From: Zelonia costaricensis
Taxonomy: Eukaryota > Euglenozoa > Kinetoplastea > Trypanosomatida > Trypanosomatidae
Direction: 5' to 3'
DNA: 64,000 nucleotides
Assembly: GCA_030849075.1 (NCBI GenBank)
Contig: JASAOO010003447.1
Location: forward strand, 1-64,000
Part shown: piece by piece, positions 1 to 9,764 of the stretch
Position numbering within the stretch: position 1 is the first letter of the stretch
Layout: the number at the start of each line of letters is the position of its first letter
Translations under genes and position numbers: made by a program
The notes under the pieces: model-generated
The model's database searches: none
What the model saw: the letters and a program-made list of their open reading frames with translations, nothing else
Told to the model about the DNA's origin: nothing

Positions 1-1402
1 GGATAACAGAACGAGACGGGCCACGGCACACAACGAGGTCCGAGGGGGAGGGAAGGGGGGGTGAGAAGCCGTCGCTCCGCTCCCCCCTCGTTGTCTCGTT
101 TTCTTTCTTCGTAGTGTGACCGGCGAGGTGCGCGTTTCTGCGCCACCCTACTACCCCCCCCCCGCCCCGCCTCGAGGCACGGGGGCCCACTACGCAAAGC
201 AACAGCTGCGCCGCTGCGTTTTCGCGGAGCTCTCTCTCTGCTGTTGTTGTTCCTCTTTCATTCTTATCTTCCTTTTATTCTCGTAGCGTGATGCCGGAGC
301 GTCGGTTCAGCTCCACACCGATACAGGATTCCGCCCTCCAACGCAGTGCACGGCAAGCACAAAGTCGTGACAACAAGAAAAAAAGAAGAAAGAGCGCGTA
401 CCTAAGCGAATACCCTGAATTCAAGCCTTTTCCATCCACACCACCAGACCGCTGCGCTGCTTTGCGACGTCTCTCTCCGTCTCTGTCATCTCGACCCCCC
501 CCCCGCCGCCGGGTCTTGCCGCCAGCAACGGACGCCCCCTGCAGGGGACGCACAGTGCGCGTGAGCACAGCAGCACGCCTCCAGCGCGCATGTTGGAGTC
601 GGCCGCATTGCCTTCACAGATCTCCCTTTTCCTCATACTTGTGTTTCCGTCAACAGCGCATTCGAGACGTGCAAAAGAGAGAGAGAGACGAAGAAGAAAA
701 AGAAAAAAAGAGCGACGCTGCAGGGCCACAACGCAGCCACGACAACAACAACGGAGAAATGCCGTTCACCCCCCCACCTTCCCCTGGTCGTATCGCACAG
801 CAGAAGCACGCTATACCGGTGGTGCACGTTCTCGCCCGCACGCACGTGGACGGGCATCGACACACAACCGCACCCATGCACGCACGCACACCCGAGGCCT
901 CGCGCGTGGCGGACAAGAGAGGAGGGGCTAGATCCGCTGGAACCCAACGCACAGGACAACACTGTGGTAGCACTTGCACGGTGGCGCAAGTGGTGCGCAC
1001 GCACGCGGCGCGGTGAGCATACGCCTTGGTGCGCCTGGTCTCTTTCCTCTTCCACGATCGAGCTTATTGAGGTGTCCTCGCTGCCGCTGCTTCCCACTCG
1101 TTTCCCTCATTCGAGCTGCACACAGCAACAGCGACGAGTTGAACGTCGTCGCCCCGCTGCCTCGCCACTGAACGAGGCCCCACACAGGTGCGCAAGCCCC
1201 GGCACTGAGTTCTTGGCACCCCCTCGCCCACAGCACAGGTGGGTGGAAGTGAGATGGGGAGCGGGAGGGAGGAGGGAGGGGGCGAAGAGAAAGCTGGCAG
1301 AGAAGAAGGAGACACGCCCACCTATGTGCGTGCTTGTGTGTGTATGTGTATGTGTGTGCGTGTGAGAGAGAGAAATCCTGCAGGTGTCTGTGCCTGTGTC
1401 TC
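1..1402. other. Gene-free stretch downstream of the TM9SF gene
   Basis: No reading frame here looks like a real protein; the open frames on both strands translate to low-complexity Arg/Ser/His-rich or Leu/Ser/Phe-rich sequence. The DNA holds GT/CA-rich tracts (about 1329-1365), purine runs and poly-C runs. It lies 3' of the TM9SF gene on the transcribed strand, so it should contain that gene's 3' untranslated region, its polyadenylation zone and part of the next spacer. Confidence 0.6.
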
Positions 1403-3406
1403 TCAGTCGATTTTGATACTGCTGTAAATCTTGCGGACAAACGCAATGGACACGACGACGCCAACGGCACCGGCCGCCATGCCGTACATGTACGACACCA
1501 TCCCCATGTACACAAAGAAGAGCACCGCCGACGCGAAGCTGCTGACGGAGAGTTGAGAGATAAAGAAGACAATGGCAACCGCAAACATGTGGGCACCGGC
1601 GCCGCCGGGCACCAGGTACGCGATCCACCACCACCGATGGTTCTCGTAGCAGAGGACGTAGTACAAGCACGACACCGTCACGAGCGCCGTCACGAGCACC
1701 CAGATGCCCGCCGTGATGGTGAGGAATCCGAAGGAGTAGTAGATCTGCCCCTCCCACAGGTCCTGCATGATGTAGTACAGCTCAATCATGACGACGATGA
1801 GGGGCACGCACGGCCAGAAGACAAACATGAAGAGCGGGCTGTTGATCACACTCTGCTTCGGGATCTCGCGCGCGAGGCGGCCCACCCGAGTGGGGTTGGC
1901 GATGGGCTGCTGATGAAAGGCCAGGGAGCTGCCGAGCACCGTCAGCGGCAGGCTCACCGCCACGAACAGCATCACGACGGTGACGAGTGTGCCGAACGGC
2001 ACGGCGGTGCTGGCGTCATGGGCCTTGTTGATGACGAGGATGACGAGGTACAGGAGGAGCAAGGCTCCTGGCAGCGTGAGACTGCACGTGAAGACGTGCT
2101 TCCACGCCTTGCAGTTGAGGTACTGCAGCATCGTCCCGCACACGTAGCCGCCCACGATGGAGGAGAAGACGGCGGTGAGCAGCAGCGCTGACACGAGGGC
2201 GCCGCGGCGCGATGGCGAGAGGAAGCCCATGACGGCGACGACTAGCACCACGCCCACGGTGGTCAGAATTTGGCAGCCGTTCGCGACGAAGATGGCGAGC
2301 CACTCCGCGTAGAAGGGTGGCCGGAACACGTCGGCGTGCACAAGCTTCCAGCCCACCTCCTCCTGCAAGTCCTCCGCGTCCTGCGTGTTGTAGCGGTTGA
2401 AGTCCTTGTGCAGGGCACGCAGCAGCACCCCCATCACGGCGCTGCCGATGAACAGCACCACCATGAGAGAGAGGATGATGAAGAGGATGTGGCCAGCCGG
2501 CGCGGCGGCGGCGCTGCTGTTGAGGTAGTAGTCCCACCGCGTCGCCCACCGCACATTCCGAGGAACCCATGTCACGCTGTACGTGAAGTACACGTTAGTA
2601 TCGGTCTTCATCACGTCTTCCATGGTGAGCCGGCGAGTGTCCTCAATCTCCTTGGGCGGCGTCTCCAGTTTGGCGCTGCATTCGTCTTGCCCGGACCACT
2701 TAACGCTGCGGGCCTTCACCTCGATCGAGACGACGATGTACGCCTTGTCCTCCTCCTTCGTCGCATCGCTTGTTTTGCTGTCGGTGTTGTAGTACACGGT
2801 GAAGTCGAGGTGATTGTTGAGCAGCGACTTGGAGTCCTTGGTGCACTTCGCCGGCAAACCGAGCGGGTAGCCGCGCTGGGCGTAGAGGCTGACGTCCTTG
2901 CTTAGCTTCTGCGCGCACTCGGTCATGAGCGTGTCGTTCGGCGTGGAGGTGAAGACGGGCAGGTTGTCGATGCTCATGTACGCGCGGTACCACTGGTCGA
3001 TCATCTTCTGCAGGCTGTGCTTCTTGCTCTCGCGAATGACCTTGCCAGCCGCGGCGGGGTCGCAGCTCTTCAGCGCCATGCATGTCACGTTCTTCTTCAT
3101 GGGAACGGTGTAGAGCGACATGTACATTCGATCGCCCCATATGAGCTCGCCGATGGACTCCTGCTTCATCACCCTGTCGTTTGGCTGGCACAGCGGCATC
3201 TTCACGTACGACACCGGGAACATCTCCGCCGAGGAGCGCAGGGAGTTGACCATGAAGGGCACATCCTCGCCCTCCTTGTACGACTTCTCGACCGCGCCAG
3301 GCACATAGAAGCCGAGCACCGACGTCGACGAGACCGCCAGCACCAGCAGCAGCGCCGCCGCCACCTTCCGCAGCGGCGCCGAGCGAGCAGTCCTCCCCTT
3401 CATCAT
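1403..3406 (-). CDS. Transmembrane 9 superfamily (EMP70/TM9SF) protein
   Basis: This encodes a 667-residue multi-spanning membrane protein of the TM9SF/EMP70 family, which acts in the Golgi and endosomes in membrane-protein sorting. A signal peptide covers about residues 10-32, followed by the family's N-terminal luminal motif (FYVPG, then SYKEGEDVPFMVNSL). A luminal domain runs to about residue 300. The first core helix follows, ending in the conserved FNRYN region, and eight further hydrophobic helices run to the C-terminus. The protein ends KIYSSIKID, which carries the K-x-D/E-type tail known as a Golgi retention signal in this family. The start is the first of two adjacent ATGs (3406, 3403), directly before a basic n-region and hydrophobic stretch. 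Length is normal (600-700). The exact cargo is unknown. Confidence 0.93.
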   Translation of the reverse strand: MMKGRTARSAPLRKVAAALLLVLAVSSTSVLGFYVPGAVEKSYKEGEDVPFMVNSLRSSAEMFPVSYVKMPLCQPNDRVMKQESIGELIWGDRMYMSLYTVPMKKNVTCMALKSCDPAAAGKVIRESKKHSLQKMIDQWYRAYMSIDNLPVFTSTPNDTLMTECAQKLSKDVSLYAQRGYPLGLPAKCTKDSKSLLNNHLDFTVYYNTDSKTSDATKEEDKAYIVVSIEVKARSVKWSGQDECSAKLETPPKEIEDTRRLTMEDVMKTDTNVYFTYSVTWVPRNVRWATRWDYYLNSSAAAAPAGHILFIILSLMVVLFIGSAVMGVLLRALHKDFNRYNTQDAEDLQEEVGWKLVHADVFRPPFYAEWLAIFVANGCQILTTVGVVLVVAVMGFLSPSRRGALVSALLLTAVFSSIVGGYVCGTMLQYLNCKAWKHVFTCSLTLPGALLLLYLVILVINKAHDASTAVPFGTLVTVVMLFVAVSLPLTVLGSSLAFHQQPIANPTRVGRLAREIPKQSVINSPLFMFVFWPCVPLIVVMIELYYIMQDLWEGQIYYSFGFLTITAGIWVLVTALVTVSCLYYVLCYENHRWWWIAYLVPGGAGAHMFAVAIVFFISQLSVSSFASAVLFFVYMGMVSYMYGMAAGAVGVVVSIAFVRKIYSSIKID

Positions 3407-4979
3407 CGGCGACTTCGGGTAGCAGCAGCTGCGGAGTTGGAGAGGGAGCGAGGGAGAGAGCTGAAGATGGTGCGTCGCAGTGTGTGCTTGTGTGTCTCTC
3501 TCTAAGAGGTGGCTGAGGTAGAAGAGTGTTGCGGTCACGAGAGTAGATACCAAAAGGAAAAAAAGGAAGGAGGGAATGAGAACGCGGCACAGCACACGCC
3601 GAGATCAAACAACAGAGACGCTAACTGCTGCGTTCTGCGGACGCTGTCGGTACTACCGGGAGCTACGAAGAACGGAAATCCGACACAAGTACAGGCAGAG
3701 GGGAATGGCGAGGGTTGCTAACTCGAGCTGCGTCCCCGTGCCGATGCGCGAGATACGAGGGCTGCGCGGGAGTGCGCGGTACAGAGGAGGAGGCGGGAAA
3801 GCGTTGGTGCCTCAGTGAGCCAAACAAAATAAAGAAGCGACGGGGAGAGAGTGAGAGCGGTGCCCGTCCACACAGGGATGCAACGAAGTAAAGAAGAGGT
3901 GATGCAAGTGCTGTTGTTCTTGGTGGTTTTGTTTGTTTGGTGAGAGGGGTGCCGGGATGCCGGAGGGTTTGTGTAGGTCAAAGCCTCACAGCACGCAGCA
4001 GTCGCAGGTCAGCGGAACACACACGCGCAGAGGCACGGACTCACGCAAACACACGCGAAGTTGCGAATGGAGGGGACAGAGCTAGTGTGAATGATGGCAG
4101 GTGTCAGGCACGCGCGCGTGCGAAGACCGCCACCGCGCATACGTCAACCAGAAAACAAAAAGGAGGCGAAGTGGTCGAGGAAGGGGAAGGGCAGGAGTGG
4201 CGCGGGTGTGGGGTGAGGGAGGAAGGGACGTGCACGTCGACGTTGGTGGGGGGGGGGGGGGGTCGGCGGAGTTGGGCAGAACGAGGACGGAGCGCTCGCG
4301 TGCTTCTCTCTTTGTCCGAGTCTCTCTCTTTCTCTACTTCTGCGGTAGAGTGCTCGAGGTCCTCGCAACGCGCACCTCGCACGCCCCTGCGTGGGTGGCC
4401 CGAGGTCAGGGGGAGGGGGAGGAGGGGGAAGGAAGAGAGGCGGGCGGCGGGGGACGGATGTCACCTCGGTGCGCACGCGTTCCACTCCGCCGCGAGTCGC
4501 ACCACGCGCTCCCCGCTTCCTCGCCTTTGTTTTCTTTCCTTTTCTCTCTTGCCTCGGCAAGACTAAGGCGGCCGCCCACTCAGGCTTCTCTTTGGGAGGT
4601 CGCTTCATGTGGGTTGGTTGCACGCTCGTTCGGAACAGCACAGGATCATCAGCAGTGAGAAGACGGGGAGGAGAGGGGGGGGACAACGCAGCACACACAC
4701 ATACACACAGACACACATACAGGGCGACAATCACCACAAAGAACGAAGACGTGGCACACACACACGCCTACATGCACACACGCGTACTCCTCGGCTACGT
4801 GTTTTGCGATGTGGCCAGCAAAGTAGCCGGTCCACCAAGAGCGGGGGCGCGGCGAGGCAGCGGAAGGGAGGGGAGGGCGAGAAGGGGATGCCGATGAAGC
4901 CCCGAATGAGCCATCGCGTTGCCCACTTCTCCTCGCAACGAAGAGAGAAAGAGAGAGAGGAGCGGGGCTGAGTTTGCAC
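3407..4979. other. Intergenic spacer between SYS1 and TM9SF genes
   Basis: No supported gene. It contains a 15-base G run at 4248-4262, purine-rich tracts on the plus strand (pyrimidine in the transcript), a CA-rich patch near 4690-4730, and the likely splice-acceptor region for the TM9SF gene. Open frames here are low complexity and overlap one another on both strands. Confidence 0.6.
3513..3582 (-). promoter_or_regulatory. Predicted trans-splice acceptor for TM9SF gene
   Basis: Read on the minus strand, a pyrimidine-rich tract (complement of the purine run at about 3552-3582) is followed by CTTCTACCTCAG, with the AG at 3514-3513. This would leave a 5' untranslated region of about 106 bases before the ATG at 3406. 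The assignment is inferred from the trypanosomatid rule of pyrimidine tract plus first AG. Confidence 0.4.
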
Positions 4980-6008
4980 CTACTTGTGCTTAGGCGCCAC
5001 CTCTGAGCCGTCGCTGAGCTCCTCCGCCACGGATCGCGGCCCTTTACCGCTCGGACCCGGAAACGGAGTACGGACCCGCCCTGTCGCCTCCCGCGGCGGC
5101 GGATCGCGCGGCATGACGCGCATCTCCTCCGCTGGAGCGCCGCTGTCTTCCGCGACCCAGACGGCAGTCGGAGGCACGGCAGCGCCCGCCGCAGCGGCTC
5201 CCGCTCCGCTCGACAGGCGCACCTCCTGCAGCTCCTTGCGGCGGCACAGCGCGTAGGTGGCACAGTACATCAACGACAGGCCGAGGACGCACGCGCCCCA
5301 CCAGTGCGGCCCGCCACCCCACACGCGACGTAGCACCACGTTAGCGAGTATGAAGTAGGCGGCGTAAATGGTCAATACGAAGTCGAGCACAAACTTGCGT
5401 CGCTGCAGGAGCGCCGCCAGCGGGTACGCGCAGAGCAGCGCTGCAAAGACGTGCTGTACGTAGAAGCGACCGATGCTGCCATCCCGCACGGTGGTCGACG
5501 CACTGGTGACAGTGACCGCGTGCACCGCACCCGCGGGAAGCGGGGCCGCTGTGGGAAGAGCAGGGCGTGCCTGCAACACCCCGGCAGCCGCCGCAGCAGC
5601 AGCAGCGACGGCGACTGCCGCGGCGGGAGAAGCCCCAGCACCTGCGTCCACGTCGACCGGGCTGTCAAAGAGGGAGGCGAGCGGGACGTGGAAGCAATAG
5701 CTGAGCTGCACCATAAACGGCGGCGACGCGGAGGTGGGCACCACGGCGACCTTCCGCCGCGCGTCGCGGAGCGGGAGGGCAACACTGTCGCTGCGCAGCT
5801 CCACCACCTTTCCTAGCCCGGCCTGGGCCAACGGATACGCCGCAGCGGGGGCGGCGGTGGCCGCCGGCCGAGTACGCACGTACACCTCTGCCACACCCAG
5901 CGCCACGCGCGACACGCCAAGGAGCAGCAGGAATAGGCTCACGCCATGCACAATCTGAAACAAAAGGAAGGCAGGGTTGCTGATCGTGCGACCTAGACTG
6001 ACCGCCAT
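4980..6008 (-). CDS. SYS1-like Golgi trafficking membrane protein
   Basis: This encodes a 342-residue protein that I identify as SYS1, a four-helix Golgi membrane protein that recruits the Arl3/ARFRP1 GTPase in yeast and animals. Helix 1 (about residues 12-35) follows the SYS1-like N-terminus NPAFLLFQIVHGVS. Helices 2-4 lie at about 183-200, 205-225 and 235-253. The diagnostic segment is RRKFVLDFVLTIY, then a paired-Trp start to helix 4, then CRRKELQEVRL, which parallels the known SYS1 C-terminal half. It is about twice the usual SYS1 length: the loop between helices 1 and 2 carries Ala/Pro-rich expansions, and an acidic, Pro-rich tail follows the core. I chose the ATG at 6008 because the SYS1 N-terminus begins there; upstream in-frame sequence is low complexity. 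Confidence 0.85.
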   Translation of the reverse strand: MAVSLGRTISNPAFLLFQIVHGVSLFLLLLGVSRVALGVAEVYVRTRPAATAAPAAAYPLAQAGLGKVVELRSDSVALPLRDARRKVAVVPTSASPPFMVQLSYCFHVPLASLFDSPVDVDAGAGASPAAAVAVAAAAAAAAGVLQARPALPTAAPLPAGAVHAVTVTSASTTVRDGSIGRFYVQHVFAALLCAYPLAALLQRRKFVLDFVLTIYAAYFILANVVLRRVWGGGPHWWGACVLGLSLMYCATYALCRRKELQEVRLSSGAGAAAAGAAVPPTAVWVAEDSGAPAEEMRVMPRDPPPREATGRVRTPFPGPSGKGPRSVAEELSDGSEVAPKHK

Positions 6009-6345
6009 CACTGGTGGTGGGCGGGGACGAAACGTTGAAGGTGAGAATGCCGAAGAGGGGTGGACGTAGTGGGGTGCGTCACTGTACCCCCCTCTGTATC
6101 TGTAGCAGCGCTTGTGTGTGGTACGCTTCGGTGACGATCGGTGCACGGCAAGCGCGCCAACCTGAGATGGGTGGACGTGTGCGGGGTGGAGAACAGGGGA
6201 GAGTGAAGTGGGGGGCGTCAACGGCGAGGCAGAGAGGGAGAGCCAAGTGCGGGACATGCCATTGTCGGCGACGGTGCGTCGTTGCGTTTTTGTTCCATTA
6301 CTTCTGTTGTTGTGATTCTCCATCAACGTCCCGACATCGTGCACG

Positions 6346-6376
6346 CTGTGGGGCCGAGGTGAGGGGGAGGGAAGTG
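6346..6376 (-). promoter_or_regulatory. Predicted trans-splice acceptor for SYS1 gene
   Basis: On the minus strand a C/T-rich tract (complement of about 6358-6376) leads to CGGCCCCACAG with the AG at 6347-6346. This gives a 5' untranslated region of about 337 bases. Other tracts further upstream are possible. Confidence 0.3.
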
Positions 6377-6588
6377 GGTTCATCGTATGCGACGCTTCTG
6401 ACAGCGGCCATCGCACACACAAGCGAAAAACAAACAACAAAAAAGCCGACGCAGCAAGGGAAGACGACCGTGCCCCGGCCGTCGCACAGCAGCAGACAGT
6501 GGGAACGGAGTTCGAGATGAGAAAAAAAAAAGTAGGGGACCAGCGGAAGCACCAACACGTGCACAGAAGGGAGGAGGAGGAGGGTGGA

Positions 6589-6614
6589 GGAAGGGGAAGG
6601 GGAAGGGGAAGGGG
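6589..6614 (+). repeat. (GGGGAA)n tract
   Basis: Four tandem copies of a GGGGAA/GGAAGG unit lie within a longer purine run. In the transcript this is a CCCCTT pyrimidine tract, so it may simply be part of the RNA-processing landscape upstream of SYS1. Confidence 0.8.
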
Positions 6615-6941
6615 TGAACCCGCTTGTTTGGTGAGAAGCCGGCAACGGGCGCGACAAGAGCCCGCCGCACCGTGAAAGGGGGGAAAAAAGGGAAAGAGAG
6701 AAAAAGAGCAGCGAAAAGAAAAAAAACAGAGCGAGAAACGGCACAAGCGCACGCAGGCACCTCTTCGGGAGGTGCCCGACGTCACCGTCGCGTTGGAGCC
6801 ACGCAGTCGCGCAAACGCAAAGGAACAAGGCGCAGCCGCCGCGACGCAGCGGTCGAGACGAGGGCGGTCGCGCAGACGTCCAAGAGAGGGAAAGGCGAGC
6901 GGTGCTTCGCTCTTCCTCCCGGTTGCGTCCACCTGGGCCCT

Positions 6942-9764
6942 TCAGAGAAGCGACGGTGGCGCGGCGTCGTCCCGGTCCTCCGGCGCAAGGTTGCTTGACG
7001 CGGCGGCGTCCGTCAGCTCATTCTCGAGCACGAGGCTCTCCAGCGTGGCCAGCTTCCGCTCGAGGTCCTCGAGACGCTGCGGAAACTCCTTCACCAGAGC
7101 CAGGCGGTCACCAATCGCGGACTGCACCCCGTCGCGCAGCCACACGTGCTCCTCGCGGCACTTCAGCGAGGCCTCGGACACAGTGGACGTCATCCAGTCC
7201 GCCATCACATCACGCCACATCTCCGCCGGGGCGTAGCCGGACCAGCGCTGCTGCCACGCCGCGCGACGCCGCTCCCGCGCCTCCGCCACCGTGGACGGGC
7301 GGGCGCGGCGGCCGTGTGCGGGACCGCCGCTGCCCCTCATCGCTGCCGTGCCCGCGCTGGTCGTGGTGGCGGTGCTTGCGCCGGTTGGGGTCTTCCCCTC
7401 CGCCGACCCGTCTTCCCGAATCCCCCACGCAGCCTTCTTCGCCGCCGCGGCACCAGCCGAGTCCGTGTCTACGCCGTCGCTGCTCGCGGTGTCTAGCCCC
7501 GTCCCGTCCCCTGCGTCCGCCACGTCGCTGTAGAAGCGCATTGCCTCCTCGAACTCGCGCCGGTCCAGCAGGTGGCCCAGCTCGTCGGCGACGTGGTCCA
7601 GCACGGGGTACCGCGCGGCCCGGTAGTAGCGCAGCGAGCGCGCCGCATAGCGCAAGAGCGCTGAGTCGCCATGCCCGCGGCACCACCGCCACACGTACCG
7701 CGGCCACTCGCGCGGCTGGCGCAGGCACTGCACGGCGCGCCGCATCAGCCAGCGCGTCTGGTACGCCTCCGTCGCCGTCGTGGGCTCGGCATTGCGCACC
7801 TCCGCAAAGGCGTGCACGACGATGCCAACGCACAGGTTCACGACACAAAGCCCGGCGGCGGCGCCAAAGGCGAGGAGCGCAAACGCGAGAGCAGCGCGGT
7901 CTTCCACGGTGCGGGTGAGGTCGGCCATGCTCTGCTGGCGCATCAGCACGCACAGGAGGGTGCCGAAGGCCACGTCGACGCTGCGGAAGTCCCACACGGT
8001 CGACCCGTACAGCGCGCTGAGGGCAATCGCGAAGGCGGCGAGCAGGAGCGCGGCGAGCGCGCAGTAGCCGAGCAGGGCGGACTGCGCGCGCACCAGCACG
8101 CGAATGGCCCGTGCCGCCTGCGACGCCACCGCGACGTAGTACAAGGCGCGGTAGAAGAGCATGATCAGGATGACGGAGTTGAGGTAGAGCTGCACGCGCT
8201 CGACGCGCATCAGATACTCCACCTCGATGGGGTAGCGATCGCTGTTGATCATGCCGTCGAGCGTGGGCAGAGACAGGGCGCTGTGCAGCACCGCCGCGAC
8301 TCGGAAGCTGCCGGTTGTCACCATCAAGCAGAGAATCACCAGCGTCATGGGGTTCCATGGCCGGCCAAAGAACTCCAAAAACGCCACCACGCCGGTCATC
8401 CCGCCCGTGTACGAGACCGGCCCCTCTACACCGCCGATGTCGCTGCGCACACGGCGCCCAAACCGCTGCTCCTGCGTGCGCCGCCGGATGAAGACGACAA
8501 GGTCGCGAATGAAGCGGCCGATCCACACCAGCGCCAGCGCCATCACCGCCGTGTTGTACGTGCCCTTGCGGACGTCACCAAGCGTCCACGGCCGCGCCGA
8601 GGTCAGCACCGCCGTCGCGCGCCACGCCCCGCCGCGGCTGACCTCGCCGACCACCTTGACCGCCGCAAGGAGATGCAGCGGCGGGCTGTAGAAGACGAGC
8701 TCTGTCATCACCACGCGCGTCGCGTGATCGTCGAGGAACGGCGCCGACTTGTCCCAGAGAGTGGGGTGCAGGTAGTCGTCCTGCACCACCTGTAGCGACA
8801 CCCGCTCGTACGGCAGCGCGCCGTCGGTGAAGGGGAAGCCTTGCTCCGCCGTCCCCAGCGTCGGTGGCAGCTGCTGCTGCGACGACGATGACGTCAAGGT
8901 GCTGTCGCCGAACGACCCGTGGGACTCCGCGGAACCGGCTTCAAGACTGGTGCTGCGGTTCACCCACATCGGCACGTCAAAGAGGAACCCGCCGCAGTGG
9001 TAAGACTGGAGAAAGAGCACGAGTCGCAGCCACGTGCTGCCGCCGAGCTCCTTGCAGCTGTAGTAGTGCCAGCTCGACTCGCGGCTGTACAACGTGTTGC
9101 TTGTTCCCGTGTCCTCCAAGGAGTTGGCCGCCGCGCTGCCCGTGCAGTCGAGGGAGTGGTACAGGTTCATGAGATCGGCACCGGCAACGCCGCTGCCGCA
9201 CTCGCTGCTGCTGCGGCTTCGCTGCGTGCGTAGCCGCATCGCACCTAGAACAAGGTTGGACCCGGTCGGGTACATGAGGTCCGTCACGAGCGGTGCCACC
9301 ACGTTGACGATGTACTCGCCGTACTTCTGCGCGTCCGTGATGTCCTCGAGGTACGACACGGACTTCAGCGGCGACCGCGGTGAGCGGGACAGGGTGTCGA
9401 GCAGGCTGTGCCGCATCTGCGAGCACGCCGCGGCGTCGAGGTCGTACAAAAAGTAGAGACAAAAGCAAACGAGGAAGACAAGATAGAAGAAGACGTGGTT
9501 GCATCGATCGAGGGCCCGCGCCTTGGCGCGCAGGTGCTCCTCCACAAAGGCGTAGTGCAGCTTGTACACATCGAGCGTGGCCGTGGTCGTTGCGTCTGTG
9601 GCGGCCGTCAGGGTGGCGGCCGTGGAGAAGGACCGCCACGTGGCGCGTCCCGCGACCCGCGCCCGCGCGGTGGAGCCGCTGTCGAGTGTGACATCGCCGG
9701 CGCTGCTGGACGCAAGCGACGCGGTGCTAGGAAGGTGTGCGGTGCGTAGTGGCGCGGCTGACAT
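6942..9764 (-). CDS. Polycystin-2-like (TRPP) cation channel
   Basis: This encodes 940 residues of a polycystin-2-type TRP channel. Helix S1 (about residues 90-109) is followed by the long extracytosolic polycystin (TOP) domain, with the family motif NLVLGAMRLRTQ near 169-180, then SWHYYSCKELGGS and a Gly/Leu-Asp strand (YHCGGFLFDVP). Helices S2-S6 follow, including RVERVQLYLN and the last helix ending VVHAFAEVRNAE. A C-terminal coiled coil lies near 885-920, as in animal PKD2. In PKD2 the filter is Leu-Gly-Asp; here the matching place reads VLMRQQ (residues 606-611), so the acidic residue is missing and an Arg is present. Such channels work in flagellar or organellar calcium signalling elsewhere; the role here is inferred. 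The ATG at 9764 lies 42 bases from a strong splice acceptor. Confidence 0.88.
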   Translation of the reverse strand: MSAAPLRTAHLPSTASLASSSAGDVTLDSGSTARARVAGRATWRSFSTAATLTAATDATTTATLDVYKLHYAFVEEHLRAKARALDRCNHVFFYLVFLVCFCLYFLYDLDAAACSQMRHSLLDTLSRSPRSPLKSVSYLEDITDAQKYGEYIVNVVAPLVTDLMYPTGSNLVLGAMRLRTQRSRSSSECGSGVAGADLMNLYHSLDCTGSAAANSLEDTGTSNTLYSRESSWHYYSCKELGGSTWLRLVLFLQSYHCGGFLFDVPMWVNRSTSLEAGSAESHGSFGDSTLTSSSSQQQLPPTLGTAEQGFPFTDGALPYERVSLQVVQDDYLHPTLWDKSAPFLDDHATRVVMTELVFYSPPLHLLAAVKVVGEVSRGGAWRATAVLTSARPWTLGDVRKGTYNTAVMALALVWIGRFIRDLVVFIRRRTQEQRFGRRVRSDIGGVEGPVSYTGGMTGVVAFLEFFGRPWNPMTLVILCLMVTTGSFRVAAVLHSALSLPTLDGMINSDRYPIEVEYLMRVERVQLYLNSVILIMLFYRALYYVAVASQAARAIRVLVRAQSALLGYCALAALLLAAFAIALSALYGSTVWDFRSVDVAFGTLLCVLMRQQSMADLTRTVEDRAALAFALLAFGAAAGLCVVNLCVGIVVHAFAEVRNAEPTTATEAYQTRWLMRRAVQCLRQPREWPRYVWRWCRGHGDSALLRYAARSLRYYRAARYPVLDHVADELGHLLDRREFEEAMRFYSDVADAGDGTGLDTASSDGVDTDSAGAAAAKKAAWGIREDGSAEGKTPTGASTATTTSAGTAAMRGSGGPAHGRRARPSTVAEARERRRAAWQQRWSGYAPAEMWRDVMADWMTSTVSEASLKCREEHVWLRDGVQSAIGDRLALVKEFPQRLEDLERKLATLESLVLENELTDAAASSNLAPEDRDDAAPPSLL

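Larger units (their letters stand above)
6009..6941. other. Intergenic spacer between polycystin-like and SYS1 genes
   Basis: No gene seen. It holds a short (GGGGAA)n tract at 6589-6614, A-rich and purine-rich runs, and the probable splice acceptor of the SYS1 gene near 6346. Confidence 0.6.

Noticed and set aside
288..1016. 242-codon plus-strand open frame
   Set aside because: Low-complexity Arg/Ser/Pro sequence with no family signature, on the strand opposite to all real genes, and overlapped by open frames in other phases.
1334..2191. Long plus-strand frame inside the TM9SF gene
   Set aside because: His/Glu/Arg/Asp-rich antisense shadow of a GC-rich gene; similar long antisense frames lie opposite the channel, ligase, subtilisin, transporter and MutS genes.
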